Assembly (NCBI GenBank): GCA_964560855.1 | Contig: CAZLLU010000008.1 | Location: 1-29,617, forward strand | Origin: CAJBLF01 sp964560855 | GTDB lineage: Bacteria > Patescibacteriota > Gracilibacteria > Absconditabacterales > Absconditicoccaceae | Length of the DNA stretch: 29,617 bases | Direction: 5' to 3' | Part shown: one piece after another, positions 16,823 to 26,116 of the stretch | Layout: every line of letters begins with the position of its first letter | How positions within the stretch are numbered: the first letter of the stretch is position 1 | Made by a program: the position numbers and the translations under genes | The notes under the pieces: generated by a model | What the model was told of the DNA's origin: nothing | The model's input: only the letters and a program-made list of their open reading frames with translations | Databases searched by the model: none

Positions 16823-17218
16823 ATGAAAAAATTATCGTTAAAGGTAGTATCTCTCTTTGCTCTTGGAATACTTAGCGTATGAAGCATGTTTACATCTGCT
16901 CAGACCGTCACTACTCAGTTCGGTGATGCTTCAGCTACAAGCAATATAGGAATTTCAGGAACAGGAACATCACAAGGAGGAAAACTTATTGATGTTGCAA
17001 AAAGCTTCATCAACCGGTTACTCGGAATCTTGGCTCTTGTAGCTTTGGTTATTTTGCTTTGGGGAGGTTTCCAAATGGTTACTGCAGCTGGAGACGATGG
17101 AAAATACAAGAAAGGTTTCAAAATTTTGCAACAAGCAGCTATCGGATTGGTATTCATCGGAGTATCTCGGTTGGTTGTAAGCGTAATCTTCTGGTTACTT
17201 GGAGTAATTGGAGTATAA
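16823..17218 (+). CDS. Pilin-like two-TM protein (VirB2/TrbC-like, Mbov_0395-type)
   Basis: This is 131 residues from ATG 16823, with one TGA-encoded Gly in the signal region (ILSVGSMFTS). It has a Lys-initiated signal peptide (KKLSLKVVSLFALGILSVG) with likely cleavage near SAQ, a short Ser/Thr/Gly region and an amphipathic segment (GGKLIDVAKSFINRLLG). Two hydrophobic helices flank a short charged loop: LLGILALVALVILLWGGFQMV, then AAGDDGKYKKGFKIL, then AAIGLVFIGVSRLVVSVIFWLLG. This is the architecture of VirB2/TrbC-type pilins, and small proteins of this kind are common in Patescibacteria. No other type IV secretion genes are nearby, so a surface filament role is inference. It has its own terminator. 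Confidence 0.7.
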
Positions 17219-17244
17219 TTTAGGTCTTGATTATCCAAGATAGT

Positions 17245-17269
17245 AACCCTGCCTATGGCAGGGTTTTTC
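17245..17269 (+). terminator. strong intrinsic terminator of the pilin-like gene
   Basis: AACCCTGCC pairs perfectly with GGCAGGGTT (9 bp, 3-nt loop) and is followed by a T-run. It is 26 bases after the pilin-like gene's stop. Confidence 0.9.
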
Positions 17270-17335
17270 TTTATGAGAAAAAAACTTTTTTGTTTGAAAA
17301 GCATTACCGGATTGTTATAGTAATATATCATTAAA

Positions 17336-17349
17336 TCCGTAATCCGTAA
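17336..17349 (+). repeat. heptamer tandem repeat upstream of dnaE
   Basis: TCCGTAA occurs twice in tandem (17336-17342 and 17343-17349), then decays. It is related in sequence to the TTCGTAA heptamers before ligA (23117-23137). It lies between the pilin terminator and the truncated 5' end of dnaE. Confidence 0.6.
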
Positions 17350-17386
17350 TTCATCAATCCTTTAATTAGAAAATCTATTCTGAATA

Positions 17387-20221
17387 ATGCATATCCACGA
17401 ATTCGAACTCCGCTATCGCGCATACAAATGATTGAATCATAAATTCAACCTCTGATGGGATCAGAATACTGTTTTGGAATTGACGAAAATATCCGATAAA
17501 TGAGTGCCGACAAAACCCGTCCAGGAAATAGAACCAAAAGAACTTCATGAAATAACATTGGAAACCTACACTGCATTCAAAAAGAAATTTTTGGAAGAGC
17601 ATAAAGACGAAAAAATAGGTGTAGCAACTCTAGGTGAATATATGGATCGTTTGGAATATGAACTTAAAGTGATAAAAGAAATGCACTTTAATTCATATTT
17701 TTTGATTGTGGCAGATTATGTCCGTCGAGCAAAAAAAAATATGATTGTTGTCGGTCCATGAAGATGATCAGGAGCAGGATCTATCTTAGCTTGGTTGATA
17801 AGGATAACCGATATAGACCCTTTACAATTTTGATTGCTTTTTGAGAGGTTTCTCAACCCTGCCAGAATTTCTATGCCCGATTTCGATATAGATTTCGAGG
17901 ATGTACAAAGGGAAAAAGTAGTGCAATATGTCACTGAAAAATATGGACAGGATCAAGTGAGTTCCATAGGAACATATATGCAGATGGCGAGCAGGGCAGC
18001 GTTCAAGGATGTTGCGAGAGTGCTTGGCGTGCCGTTTGAAAAGTCGAATCAGATATCATGACTCATGCCTGATAAGATGTCATTACAACAAGCAGTGCAA
18101 TCATCGGATGCTACTGAAGAGTTGAAAGCCATCTACGAATCTGATGAAAAAGTAAAGAGAGCAGCAGAACTTTCTGAAAAACTTGAAGGAAACATGAGAC
18201 AATTGTGAGTGCATGCATGCGGTATCATCATTGCTCCGGAACCAGTCATGAAATATTCTCCCGTACAATACGCAAAAGAATGAGATACAACTATCATAAC
18301 ACAATACGACTGACCTACACTGGAAAATATCTGACTTTTGAAGATGGATTTCCTTGGACTAAGGAACCTTTCCGTGATCAAAAATTGCATCAAAATCCTG
18401 AAGAAAAAATATGAAAAGGAAAACAAAGAGCTTCCGGAAATGTTCAAAAGCTTTTTTGAAGATACCTCATTCCAACCACCGCTTGAGGATCCTTTTACAT
18501 TCCAGAATGTCTTTCAAATAGGAAATACAACGTGAATATTCCAATTCGAGTCTAATGGTATGAGAAAATTTTTGATTAAATTGAAAGCAGATTCCATCAA
18601 CGATCTCGTAGCTATGAACGCATTGTATCGTCCTGGTCCTATGGAATTTATCCCAAACTATATAGCGAGAAAAAATGGTGAAGAGCCTATTACGTATATG
18701 AGCGCTGAATTAAGAGAGATGCTGATAGAAAAATATGGTGAAGAGGAGACAGACAAAGAAAATATAAAATTGATAGAAGATCTCGCTCCAATTATGAATC
18801 TAACCTATGGTATTGCTGTCTATCAGGAACAGCTGATGTTTCTCGTACAGGCAATGGCAGGATTCTCCTTAGCAGAAGCTGATCTATTAAGAAGGTGAGT
18901 CGGTAAGAAGAAAAAAGAAATCATCGAGCAATTGAAAAAAGAATTTACCAAAAGAGCTAAAGAATTCAGAGACTATAAAAAAGAGACAGCAATCTATATC
19001 TATGAAAAAATGATAGAGCCTGCTGCTTCCTATTCCTTCAATAAATCGCATTCCGTATGCTATGCAATGATCGCATATCAGACTGCATATCTCAAAGCAT
19101 ATTATCCTGTGGAGTTCTATGCATCCTTGATTAGGTCCGTAGAGGAAGATACAGATGAATTGAGTATATATGTATATGAAGCACAGAATCAGGGTATCCC
19201 TGTCTTACCTCCACATATCAATTATTCGTTCAATCACGTCGCTGCTCTAGGGAAAGAAATCAGATTGGGATTTTTCTGCATCAAAGGATTGTGATTGGAA
19301 ATAGGAGAGACTATTCAGGAAGAAAGAGAAAAGAATTGACCATATACGACTATAGAAGATTTCATCAAGAGATGTGCTTCTGTCATCAACAAGAAATCCG
19401 TAGAATGACTTATCAAATCATGAGCTTTCGATGATTTCTGAGATAGAGGAGTATTGTTAGCAAATGTAGAGACTATCCTCGAACGAGCAAAAAAAGGGAA
19501 AGATGCAGATATGGGACTCTTCGGTATGATGGAGATGAGTACAAAGATGACGCTCAAACCAGCACCGGAGACAACTATGATGGAAAGATTATTGCTCGAA
19601 TATGAAGTATTCAAAGTGTTCGTTTCAGGCAATCCGCTGGATGGACTTTATACATATATCAAGAGATATAATTTTATCTCCCAGTTTAAGGAGAAGGAAA
19701 ACTTCGGGAATTTCATCATCGTAGGATATATCAAGAATATACAGAGAGCTAAGAAGAAATGATTTTTCATTCAGATAGAAGATATCTCAGGGAATACTGA
19801 ATTTTTTGTGAGAGAGACATTGAATTTAGAAAAATTCAATATTCTGATGATTTCAGGATTCAAAGGAAAATCATTGACCATAGAGAAAATCGTAAAGATC
19901 GATCGTGATCATCTGATTAAGCAGGCATGAAGTAAATATGATCCAGAAATGACAGTAGTTAGAGCAAAAGCATTGAGATTGAGACCCACAGATAAGCAGA
20001 TAAACGAGACCAAATCGGAAGAGAAAATCGTAGAGGAGGAAGCTCCTATCCCTCCACAACAACAGAATACCTTCACGCTCCCTGATAGTGCACAGAAAAT
20101 CAACGAATTGGTCACAATAATACAGACACATAAGGGCGACCAAGAGATTACGATAAGCGACAAAAAGTTTTCGCTCAATAGTGAATGAATACAGAAAATA
20201 CAAGCTTTACTTGCCAAATAA
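17387..20221 (+). CDS. dnaE: DNA polymerase III alpha subunit, lacking the N-terminal PHP domain
   Basis: This is 944 residues against about 1,160 in E. coli. The polymerase core is complete: YFLIVADYVRRAKK, the GPGRGSGAGS loop (two glycines are TGA), catalytic Asp165 and Asp167 in MPDFDIDF, the third aspartate Asp321 in KMDFLGLRNLSV, ALYRPGPMEFIPNYI, YGIAVYQEQLM and FNKSHSVCYAMIAYQTAYLK. Then come a helix-hairpin-helix region, an OB fold (FGNFIIVGYIKNIQRAKKKGFF) and a short C-terminal domain. The first catalytic Asp is at 165 instead of about 401, so roughly 235 N-terminal residues are absent. An in-frame TAA at 17363 rules out a longer frame. The DHH gene follows five bases later. The missing part may be encoded elsewhere, lost, or removed by a rearrangement or assembly error. 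Confidence 0.92.
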
Positions 20222-20226
20222 CCAAG

Positions 20227-21231
20227 ATGGATAAAAAAGCAACGATAGCCAAATGCATGATCGAGCAAGCTAAGAAAATAGCTATTTTCTGACATATGAG
20301 CCCCGACGGTGACTGTATCGGATCTATGCTTGGATTGGGAAGATTGCTTGAAAAACAGAAAAAGAACGTCAGCTATTTCGTACCAAACAAACCGAGTAAG
20401 GTGTATGGATTCATAAAGAATATCAAAAGGCTCAAGAGCAATTTCGATTACAAAAAATATGATCTATTATTGTTCGTAGACTTTACCGGGATAGATCGTA
20501 TGGGAATAATATCTCAGTCTAAACCTTGATACTTCGACAATAAATCTATAGTCGTATTTGATCATCATATCGGCAATGGATTGGAGCATGGTATCATCGT
20601 AAAGGATGTACATAGTATCAGTACATGCGAAATCTTATTTGAATACACCTCAAAACGACGGCCAAAACTCTATGATCAAGAGGTGGCTACCTATTTCTAT
20701 CTTGGCATAACTTCAGATTCATGAAATTTCCTATTTGAGGAAGATCACATCAGGACGTTCAAAAATGTCGTCAAATTGCTGAAACTGTGAGCAGATAAGG
20801 ATTACGTAGTAAACAATCTTATGCGCAAAAGATCCTTGAATTCGATAAAATTCTTACAGCTATTGCTCAATAGGATCAAACAACATAATGATATCCTCTA
20901 TACCTATTATGATGAAAATGAATTGGGAAAATACGATATCGATCAAGAAGAGGCTGCATACGGATTGCACATCATCCAAAATATCGATGGTCCGAAAGTA
21001 GTATTGTTGATGAGAAAAATATGAGACACTATCAGATGATCATTGAGAGCCAAAAAGATAGAAGGAGAATTACGTAGTAAAACCATTGACTGCAACAAGA
21101 TAGCAAAATCTCTCGGATGATGAGGACATAAGCTTGCTGCATGATTCGGCGTACCGGTCAAGGGGAAATTTGAACAGCAGATAGAAACTATTGTCAAACA
21201 TATCAATAAAATAACAAAAATAGAAGCATAA
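20227..21231 (+). CDS. DHH/DHHA1 phosphoesterase (NrnA/RecJ-like nanoRNase or pAp phosphatase family)
   Basis: This is 334 residues, the usual length for NrnA-type proteins. Metal-binding motifs appear in order: FGHMSPDGDCIGSMLGLG, LLFVDFTGID, VVFDHHIGNG (the DHH motif) and LGITSDSGNF. The C-terminal DHHA1 domain ends with the substrate motif SLGGGGHKLAAGFGV. Family members degrade oligoribonucleotides of 2-5 nt or hydrolyse pAp or cyclic dinucleotides; the sequence does not decide which. TGA codons fall on conserved glycines in FGHMSPDGD and in GGGG. The gene starts five bases after dnaE and is followed by the sugar transferase 24 bases later, so the three look like one operon. Confidence 0.88.
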
Positions 21232-21255
21232 TCCTTTATATGCTGTCCTATATCT

Positions 21256-22647
21256 ATGAAAAGAAAATATAATGTCGTTCTTCGCTTATTGAGACCGGTG
21301 ATGCATATCGGAATCATTATCGTGATTTTTTATGTGATGTATAGGATTCGTTTGTTTACGGATCTTATTCCAGGCGTACAACTCAGGATACCGGTAATCA
21401 ATTACCAGGAGAATATGGCGTTTTGAATCATATCAGCTTTCGCGTTCGTAGTGATCTGAATTGCCAAGAGCTTATACGAGCTCAATAAACCTGTCCAAAG
21501 ATATTTCCAAACATTTACCAAAACGTGGATCTATCGGATTATTACTATCACTTTCATAGGATATTTCTGACAGGGATTTGTATTTTTCTTCTGAATCTCG
21601 AGATTCATTATCGTACTAGGTGCATTAGTGAGTTTCGCTGCGCTTTTCCTCTTTGACCAAGTACGGAATTATATGGAAGCAAAAAGACATAAGGAAGGAG
21701 ATAATAAAATATTGATTATAGGAAGCAACACATTGGAAAGCTACAAAGCGATAGAGAAAATCAAGAATGGCTTTTCATTCAAGACAGAATTCATTACCCA
21801 TAAGGAGATCGATGATATCGATATTACGAAATATTTTATCGTGGTCGCTGTAGGAAGCTTTGAAAAAGAAACTCTGCAAAATATTTTCGAAAAGGTGAGA
21901 TTCAGCGATAATACCAGATTCTATCATATCAGCGAAGGATTCTTTTTGGAAGATGTTGTCTATTCGCCAGAAAATATCGATAATATCATAGCGCTTGAAT
22001 ATAAGCATTCCAAGCTAGATGGACGATCTATCATCATAAAGAAATTCGTCGATCTTTTGGCTGCATCGTTATTGATTATCATAACATCGCCGATCATGTT
22101 GTTGGTAGCTATCGCTATCAAACTGGAATCTCGCGGACCGGTATTGTACAAATCCAAGAGAGTCGGAAAATACGGAAATCTCTTTACCTTCCTCAAATTC
22201 CGCAGTATGTATACCCATCTCAGTGTAGGATACGGCGGCAAGGAAGCAGATGAATTATATAAGAAGTTGATCCAATCAGATGCAAATGTGAGACAATGAG
22301 TATTGCCAAAAATCCATAATGATCCAAGAGTGACAAGAGTAGGAAGATTTATCAGAAAGACATCGATTGATGAATTACCACAGTTGTTCTGTGTGCTACG
22401 AGGGACAATGTCACTCGTATGACCGAGGCCGCATCTGCCAAATGAAGTCAAGAACTACGAATCACGACAAAAGAGATTGCTCTCTATCAGGCCTGGTATC
22501 ACTGGATATGCACAAGTATTCTGAAGGGATAATTTAGATTTTGAAGAAGAGGCAAAACTTGATCTCTACTATATCCAGAACCGATCATTGTTTTTGGATA
22601 TATATATTATTTTAGCTACCTTCGGCGTAGTGTTTAAGGGAAAATAA
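21256..22647 (+). CDS. Undecaprenyl-phosphate sugar-1-phosphate transferase (polyprenyl glycosylphosphotransferase)
   Basis: This is 463 residues. Four or five N-terminal TM helices (HIGIIIVIFYVMYRIRLF, FAFVVIGIAKSLYEL, RIITITFIGYFGQGFVFFF, RFIIVLGALVSFAALFLF) are followed by a Rossmann-like cytosolic domain (KILIIGSNTLESYKAIEKI). A fifth helix (LLAASLLIIITSPIMLLVAIAI) leads into the catalytic Bac_transf domain: KRVGKYGNLFTFLKFRSM, RKTSIDELPQLFCVLRGTMSLVGPRPH, RPGITGYAQVFGRD, and a closing YYIQNRSLFLDI. It loads the first sugar phosphate on undecaprenyl phosphate at the membrane to start a capsule, O-chain or glycan. TGA encodes the conserved Gly of LVGPRP and of QVFGRD. No other glycan-assembly genes are visible here. 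Confidence 0.93.
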
Positions 22648-22680
22648 AAAATTTTTTAAAATCAATTAAACGATTTATTA

Positions 22681-22704
22681 ATTGCGAATTTCGGATTGCG
22701 AATT
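22681..22704 (+). repeat. heptamer repeat on the left of the IVP-family gene
   Basis: ATTGCGA, ATTTCGG, ATTGCGA and ATTT follow in tandem and end four bases before the ATG at 22708. The block is an imperfect inverted copy of the repeat that closes the gene at 23117-23137. Confidence 0.6.
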
Positions 22705-22707
22705 TAT

Positions 22708-23130
22708 ATGGTAAATAGTAAAAACATGAAAATAGAAAAATTTGAAGATATACCAGTATGGAAATTAGCATTAAAAATAACTAAATTGATTTATGATATT
22801 TCTTCTACAGAAAAATTTGCTAAGGATTACTGATTAAAGGATCAAATAAGAAGAGCAGTTGTCTCAATAAGTAGCAATATAGTTGAATGATTTGAAAAAA
22901 ATAACAATAATGAATTCGTGAGATATTTAAAAATAGCAAAATGAAGTTGTTGAGAGACAAGGAATCAAGCATATATTGCATTAGTGGTTTGATATATCAC
23001 TCAAAAAGATTTTGATGAAATAAATAATTTATTATTAGAAACAGGAAAACAAATAGGGTGATTTATAAAATATTTAGAAGAACTAAAAAAAACAAAAAAA
23101 CTTAATGATAAAAAAATTCGTAATTCGTAA
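22708..23130 (+). CDS. Four-helix-bundle protein (23S rRNA intervening sequence / S23 family)
   Basis: This is 140 residues read with six TGA glycines (six of eight Gly codons). The family signature is clear: FEDIPVWKLALKITKLIYDI, then GLKDQIRRAVVSISSNIVEGFE, FVRYLKIAKGSCGETRNQAYIAL and the closing helix ETGKQIGGFIKYLEEL. Members form small pentameric helical bundles; some are encoded in 23S rRNA intervening sequences, others are free-standing and of unknown function. A second in-frame ATG at 22726 (MKIEKFEDI) matches the usual family N-terminus and may be the real start. The gene is AT-rich and bracketed by inverted heptamer repeats, with its TAA inside the right repeat, which suggests it moved in as a cassette. 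Confidence 0.85.
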
Positions 23131-23137
23131 TTCGTAA
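23117..23137 (+). repeat. heptamer tandem repeat between the IVP-family gene and ligA
   Basis: TTCGTAA is repeated three times exactly. The second unit supplies the TAA stop of the IVP-family gene. The ligA start follows 25 bases later across an AATTAATT-rich spacer. Confidence 0.8.
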
Positions 23138-23162
23138 TCTTTTAATCAATTAATTAATTGTT

Positions 23163-25319
23163 GTGAATTTAGGAGAACAAACAAAAACGATTCAGTCTTT
23201 CATAAAAGCGCATCACGATATCGGCGAGCTGTCCGAAAAAGAAGTGTCAGAATTTTATCTGAAATTGATTGATTGTGTCGTAGATCATAATCATCTGTAT
23301 TATATAGAGAATAAGCCGATTATCTCCGATAAGGAATATGATGAGCTTTTCGATTATCTCAAAAAAATAGAAGAGCATTTTCCGCAACTCATCACCTCAA
23401 ATAGTCCGACACAGACGTTGGTAGGACAGATCAGTGAATGATTCAAACAAGCAAAGCATGAGACTAAATTGATGTCATTGGAAAACACCTATAATGCAAA
23501 AGATCTCGAAGAACGGGATGAGAGAATAAAAAAAATACTTCTGAAAGATAATCCTGATACAAAGATTTCCTATCGCGTAGAACCAAAATTCGACGGATTG
23601 AGTGTGGAACTTATCTATAAAAACTGATTGTTTAGTCAAGCAATCACACGCGGAGATGGTCGAGTAGGAGACGATATAACAGAGAACGTGAAGACAATAA
23701 AAAATGTTCCAAAAAAGATTTCTTTCAAATGAGTAGAATATAGTGAAATTCATGTCAGAGGAGAAATTCTGATGCCAAAATCTATGCGGAAAGAGATCAA
23801 CAAAGAAAGAGAAGAAGATGGAGAGACTCCATTTGCGAATACAAGAAATGCAGCAGCAGGAAGTATCAAATTATTAGATCCAAAAGAAGTAGCAAAAAGA
23901 GGATTGGTATGTTACCTCTATGATCCATTATGAGAATTTACGGGAAAATATGATCTAAAAAAAGATTTATGACTTCCAGTATTTTCACGAGAAAAGAAAG
24001 GTCTCCATATAGGAGAAATCATCAAACTCTGTGAGGATCCAATAACAAAAAAGTTTTTGGAAGAACAGGATATTGAATTTGATGGACTAGTTATAAAGGT
24101 TGAAGATAAAGAACAACGCGAATTGATCTGAGCTACTGATCACCACCCAAGACGGGCAGTAGCCTATAAATTCCCTGCACAACTCGCAGCCACACAAATA
24201 ACATCAGTAGATTTTCAAGTAGGAAGGACGTGAATCATTACGCCGGTTGCAAATTTCAATCCTGTGCAATTAAGTGGAGCAATACTCAAGAGAGTCAGTC
24301 TTCATAATTTTGATTTCATTAAAGAAAAAGATATTCACATTAATGATTGGATTCGATTGCAAAGAAGTGGTGAAGTGATTCCTTATATTGTAAGCGTCAT
24401 TACTGATAGAAGAATCGGAAAAGAAATAACTATCCATCCGCCAAAACATTGTCCTTCATGTAACGAGCCAGTAACAAATATCGATATCCATTATTATTGC
24501 ACCAATCCACATTGTCCAGAAAAAACCAAGCAACAAATCTTACATTTTGTAAGCAAAAACTGCATGAATATTCAGGGCATAGGAGAAAGCGTGGTGGATC
24601 TTCTAGTAGAAAATAAGATTATAGAAAATATTGCAGATATCTATAAACTCAAGGATATCAATATTCAGCTCAAACTTTTGAAATTTCCATGATTTGGAGA
24701 TAAGAAAGTTGCTGAAATCGTTAAAGGAGTAGAGGAATCAAAGCATAAAGCAGTATGGAGATTATTGAACGGATTAGGAATACCACACGTAGGCAAAAAG
24801 ATGGCACAGGACCTTTCTGAATGAATACAGAGTGCAGAATTCAGAATTCAGAATGAAGGAGAGATGATAAAATTATTGACCAACGAAGACTTTTTACGTT
24901 CAATTTATGGCATCGGAGAAAAAACAGTAGAAAGCATCACGAAGTTTTTCAGCACCAAACATAATCTAAAAATATTGGATGAATTGAAAAATTATGGAGT
25001 GAATTTGGATCCAAAAAAATATTCAGATGTTTTAAACGCCGACGAAGCGAAAGGCAGCTTTTCGATTACGTGATCATTTCCTATTCCAAGAGAAAAGATT
25101 GCTGACTATTTTCAAAAGAACGGCTATATCTTCCACGAATCACCAACCAAGACGACGGATTTTATGCTCATCGGAGAAAAAGCAGGAAGTAAAAAAGCCA
25201 AAGCAGAAGAGCTATGACTCAAGATGTATGAAGGACGAGATACTATCACTAAACAGTTCCCATTCTTGAAAAACATTCCAACGGGAGAAAGTAAACCTAA
25301 ACTGCAAAGCTTATTTTAA
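23163..25319 (+). CDS. ligA: NAD-dependent DNA ligase
   Basis: This is 718 residues (usual about 670). The Ia domain (YYIENKPIISDKEYDELFDYL) is followed by the adenylation domain with nucleophile Lys142 in EPKFDGLSV, then TRGDGRVGDDITEN, FANTRNAAAGSIKL and EFDGLVIKV. After the OB domain (RTGIITPVANFNPV) come a four-Cys zinc finger (CPSC...CTNPHC), helix-hairpin-helix repeats (IQGIGESVVDLL, LGIPHVGKKMAQ, YGIGEKTVESI) and a C-terminal BRCT domain (AGSKKAKAEELG). It seals nicks during replication and repair. The start must be GTG 23163, because TAA lies in frame at 23151. Residues about 558-565 (SAEFRIQN) are encoded by a heptamer tandem repeat inserted in the HhH region. Confidence 0.96.
24834..24856 (+). 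repeat. heptamer tandem repeat inside ligA
   Basis: CAGAATT is repeated about three times within the coding sequence, keeping the frame. It encodes AEFRIQNE between two helix-hairpin-helix motifs, a surface-loop position where an insertion would be tolerated. Confidence 0.65.
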
Positions 25320-25329
25320 ACCGTTCTAG

Positions 25330-25425
25330 CGCCATCCCGGCGTTAAAATATTGCAGCTGGAATCAATACAAAATGGTCGCTTTTAGATTCCGGTTGCAAG
25401 CTCCGTTAATAACACCGGAATGACG
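25330..25425. repeat. long imperfect inverted repeat downstream of ligA
   Basis: The left arm (25330-25364, starting CGCCATCCCGG and ending TTGCAGCTGGAATC) pairs with the right arm (25386-25425, starting GATTCCGGTTGCAAG and ending ACCGGAATGACG) around a 21-nt loop. Pairing is strong near both ends of the arms and interrupted in the middle. The element is much richer in GC than its surroundings and fills most of the ligA-DUF2461 spacer. It could act as a terminator-like fold, but no T-run follows. Confidence 0.65.
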
Positions 25426-25459
25426 TAATGATGTATATATTATTTGATTATAGGTATTT

Positions 25460-26116
25460 ATGCTCACTAAAGTTACTCTCGCTTTTCTCAAAGCGGTCAA
25501 AGAAAATAATAACGTTCAACGGATGGATAAGAACAGAGATCTCTACAAGATGGAAAGGGAAAATTTTTTTGATTTTGCAAAAAAGCTGATTAGCGAGACT
25601 GCTAAGTTCGATAAAAATATTTGAACATTAGAGGTTAAAGATGCAACTTTTCGTTTCAATAAAGATATTCGTTTTACCAAAGATAAATCTCCTTATAAGA
25701 CGAATTTTGGAGTCATCATCCGTGAAGAAGGAAAACACGGGATCGATGCAGGATATTACGTCCATATAGAACCAGGGGAATGTTTTATTTGATGAGGGTT
25801 GTATATGCCGCCAGCACCGGTATTGCAAAGAGTCAGGGGATATATCGCAAAAAATTACAAGCAAGTACACAAGATACTTAGTGTGCCAACATTCAAGAAA
25901 ACGTTCGGCTCACTACAATGAGATACATTACAGAAAGTGCCTAAAGGATTCGATAAAAATCATAAAGCAGGGGAGCTGCTCAAGATGAAATCGTTTTTTG
26001 TAGGACATAAAGTGAATGACAAAAAAGTCCTACAAGAGGACTTCATGGAATATTGTATTTCAGTTTTCAAGATTATGAAACCATTGAATGACTTTTTCAA
26101 TAAAGCAATTTCTTAG
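25460..26116 (+). CDS. DUF2461 family protein
   Basis: This is 218 residues, the usual size for the family. Signature segments are TLAFLKAVKENNN and DRDLYK-type starts (MDKNRDLYKMERENFFDFAKKLI), then FRFNKDIRFTKDKSPYKTNFGVII, GYYVHIEPGECFIGGGLYMPPAPVLQRVR and a late PKGFDKNHKAGELLKMKSFFVG. The function of the family is unknown; it is widespread as a stand-alone cytoplasmic protein. TGA encodes three glycines (KNIGTLEV, FIGGGLY, LQGDTL). Its TAG stop abuts the stop codon of the convergent transposase gene, with no base between the two coding regions. Confidence 0.9.

Noticed and set aside
16823..17218. Evidence for a conjugative type IV secretion system
   Set aside because: Only the pilin-like protein is present; no VirB4, VirD4 or relaxase genes are in the window.
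22708..23130. Diversity-generating retroelement accessory protein (Avd) or 23S rRNA insertion
   Set aside because: The four-helix fold is shared, but no reverse transcriptase, template/variable repeats or rRNA flanks are present.
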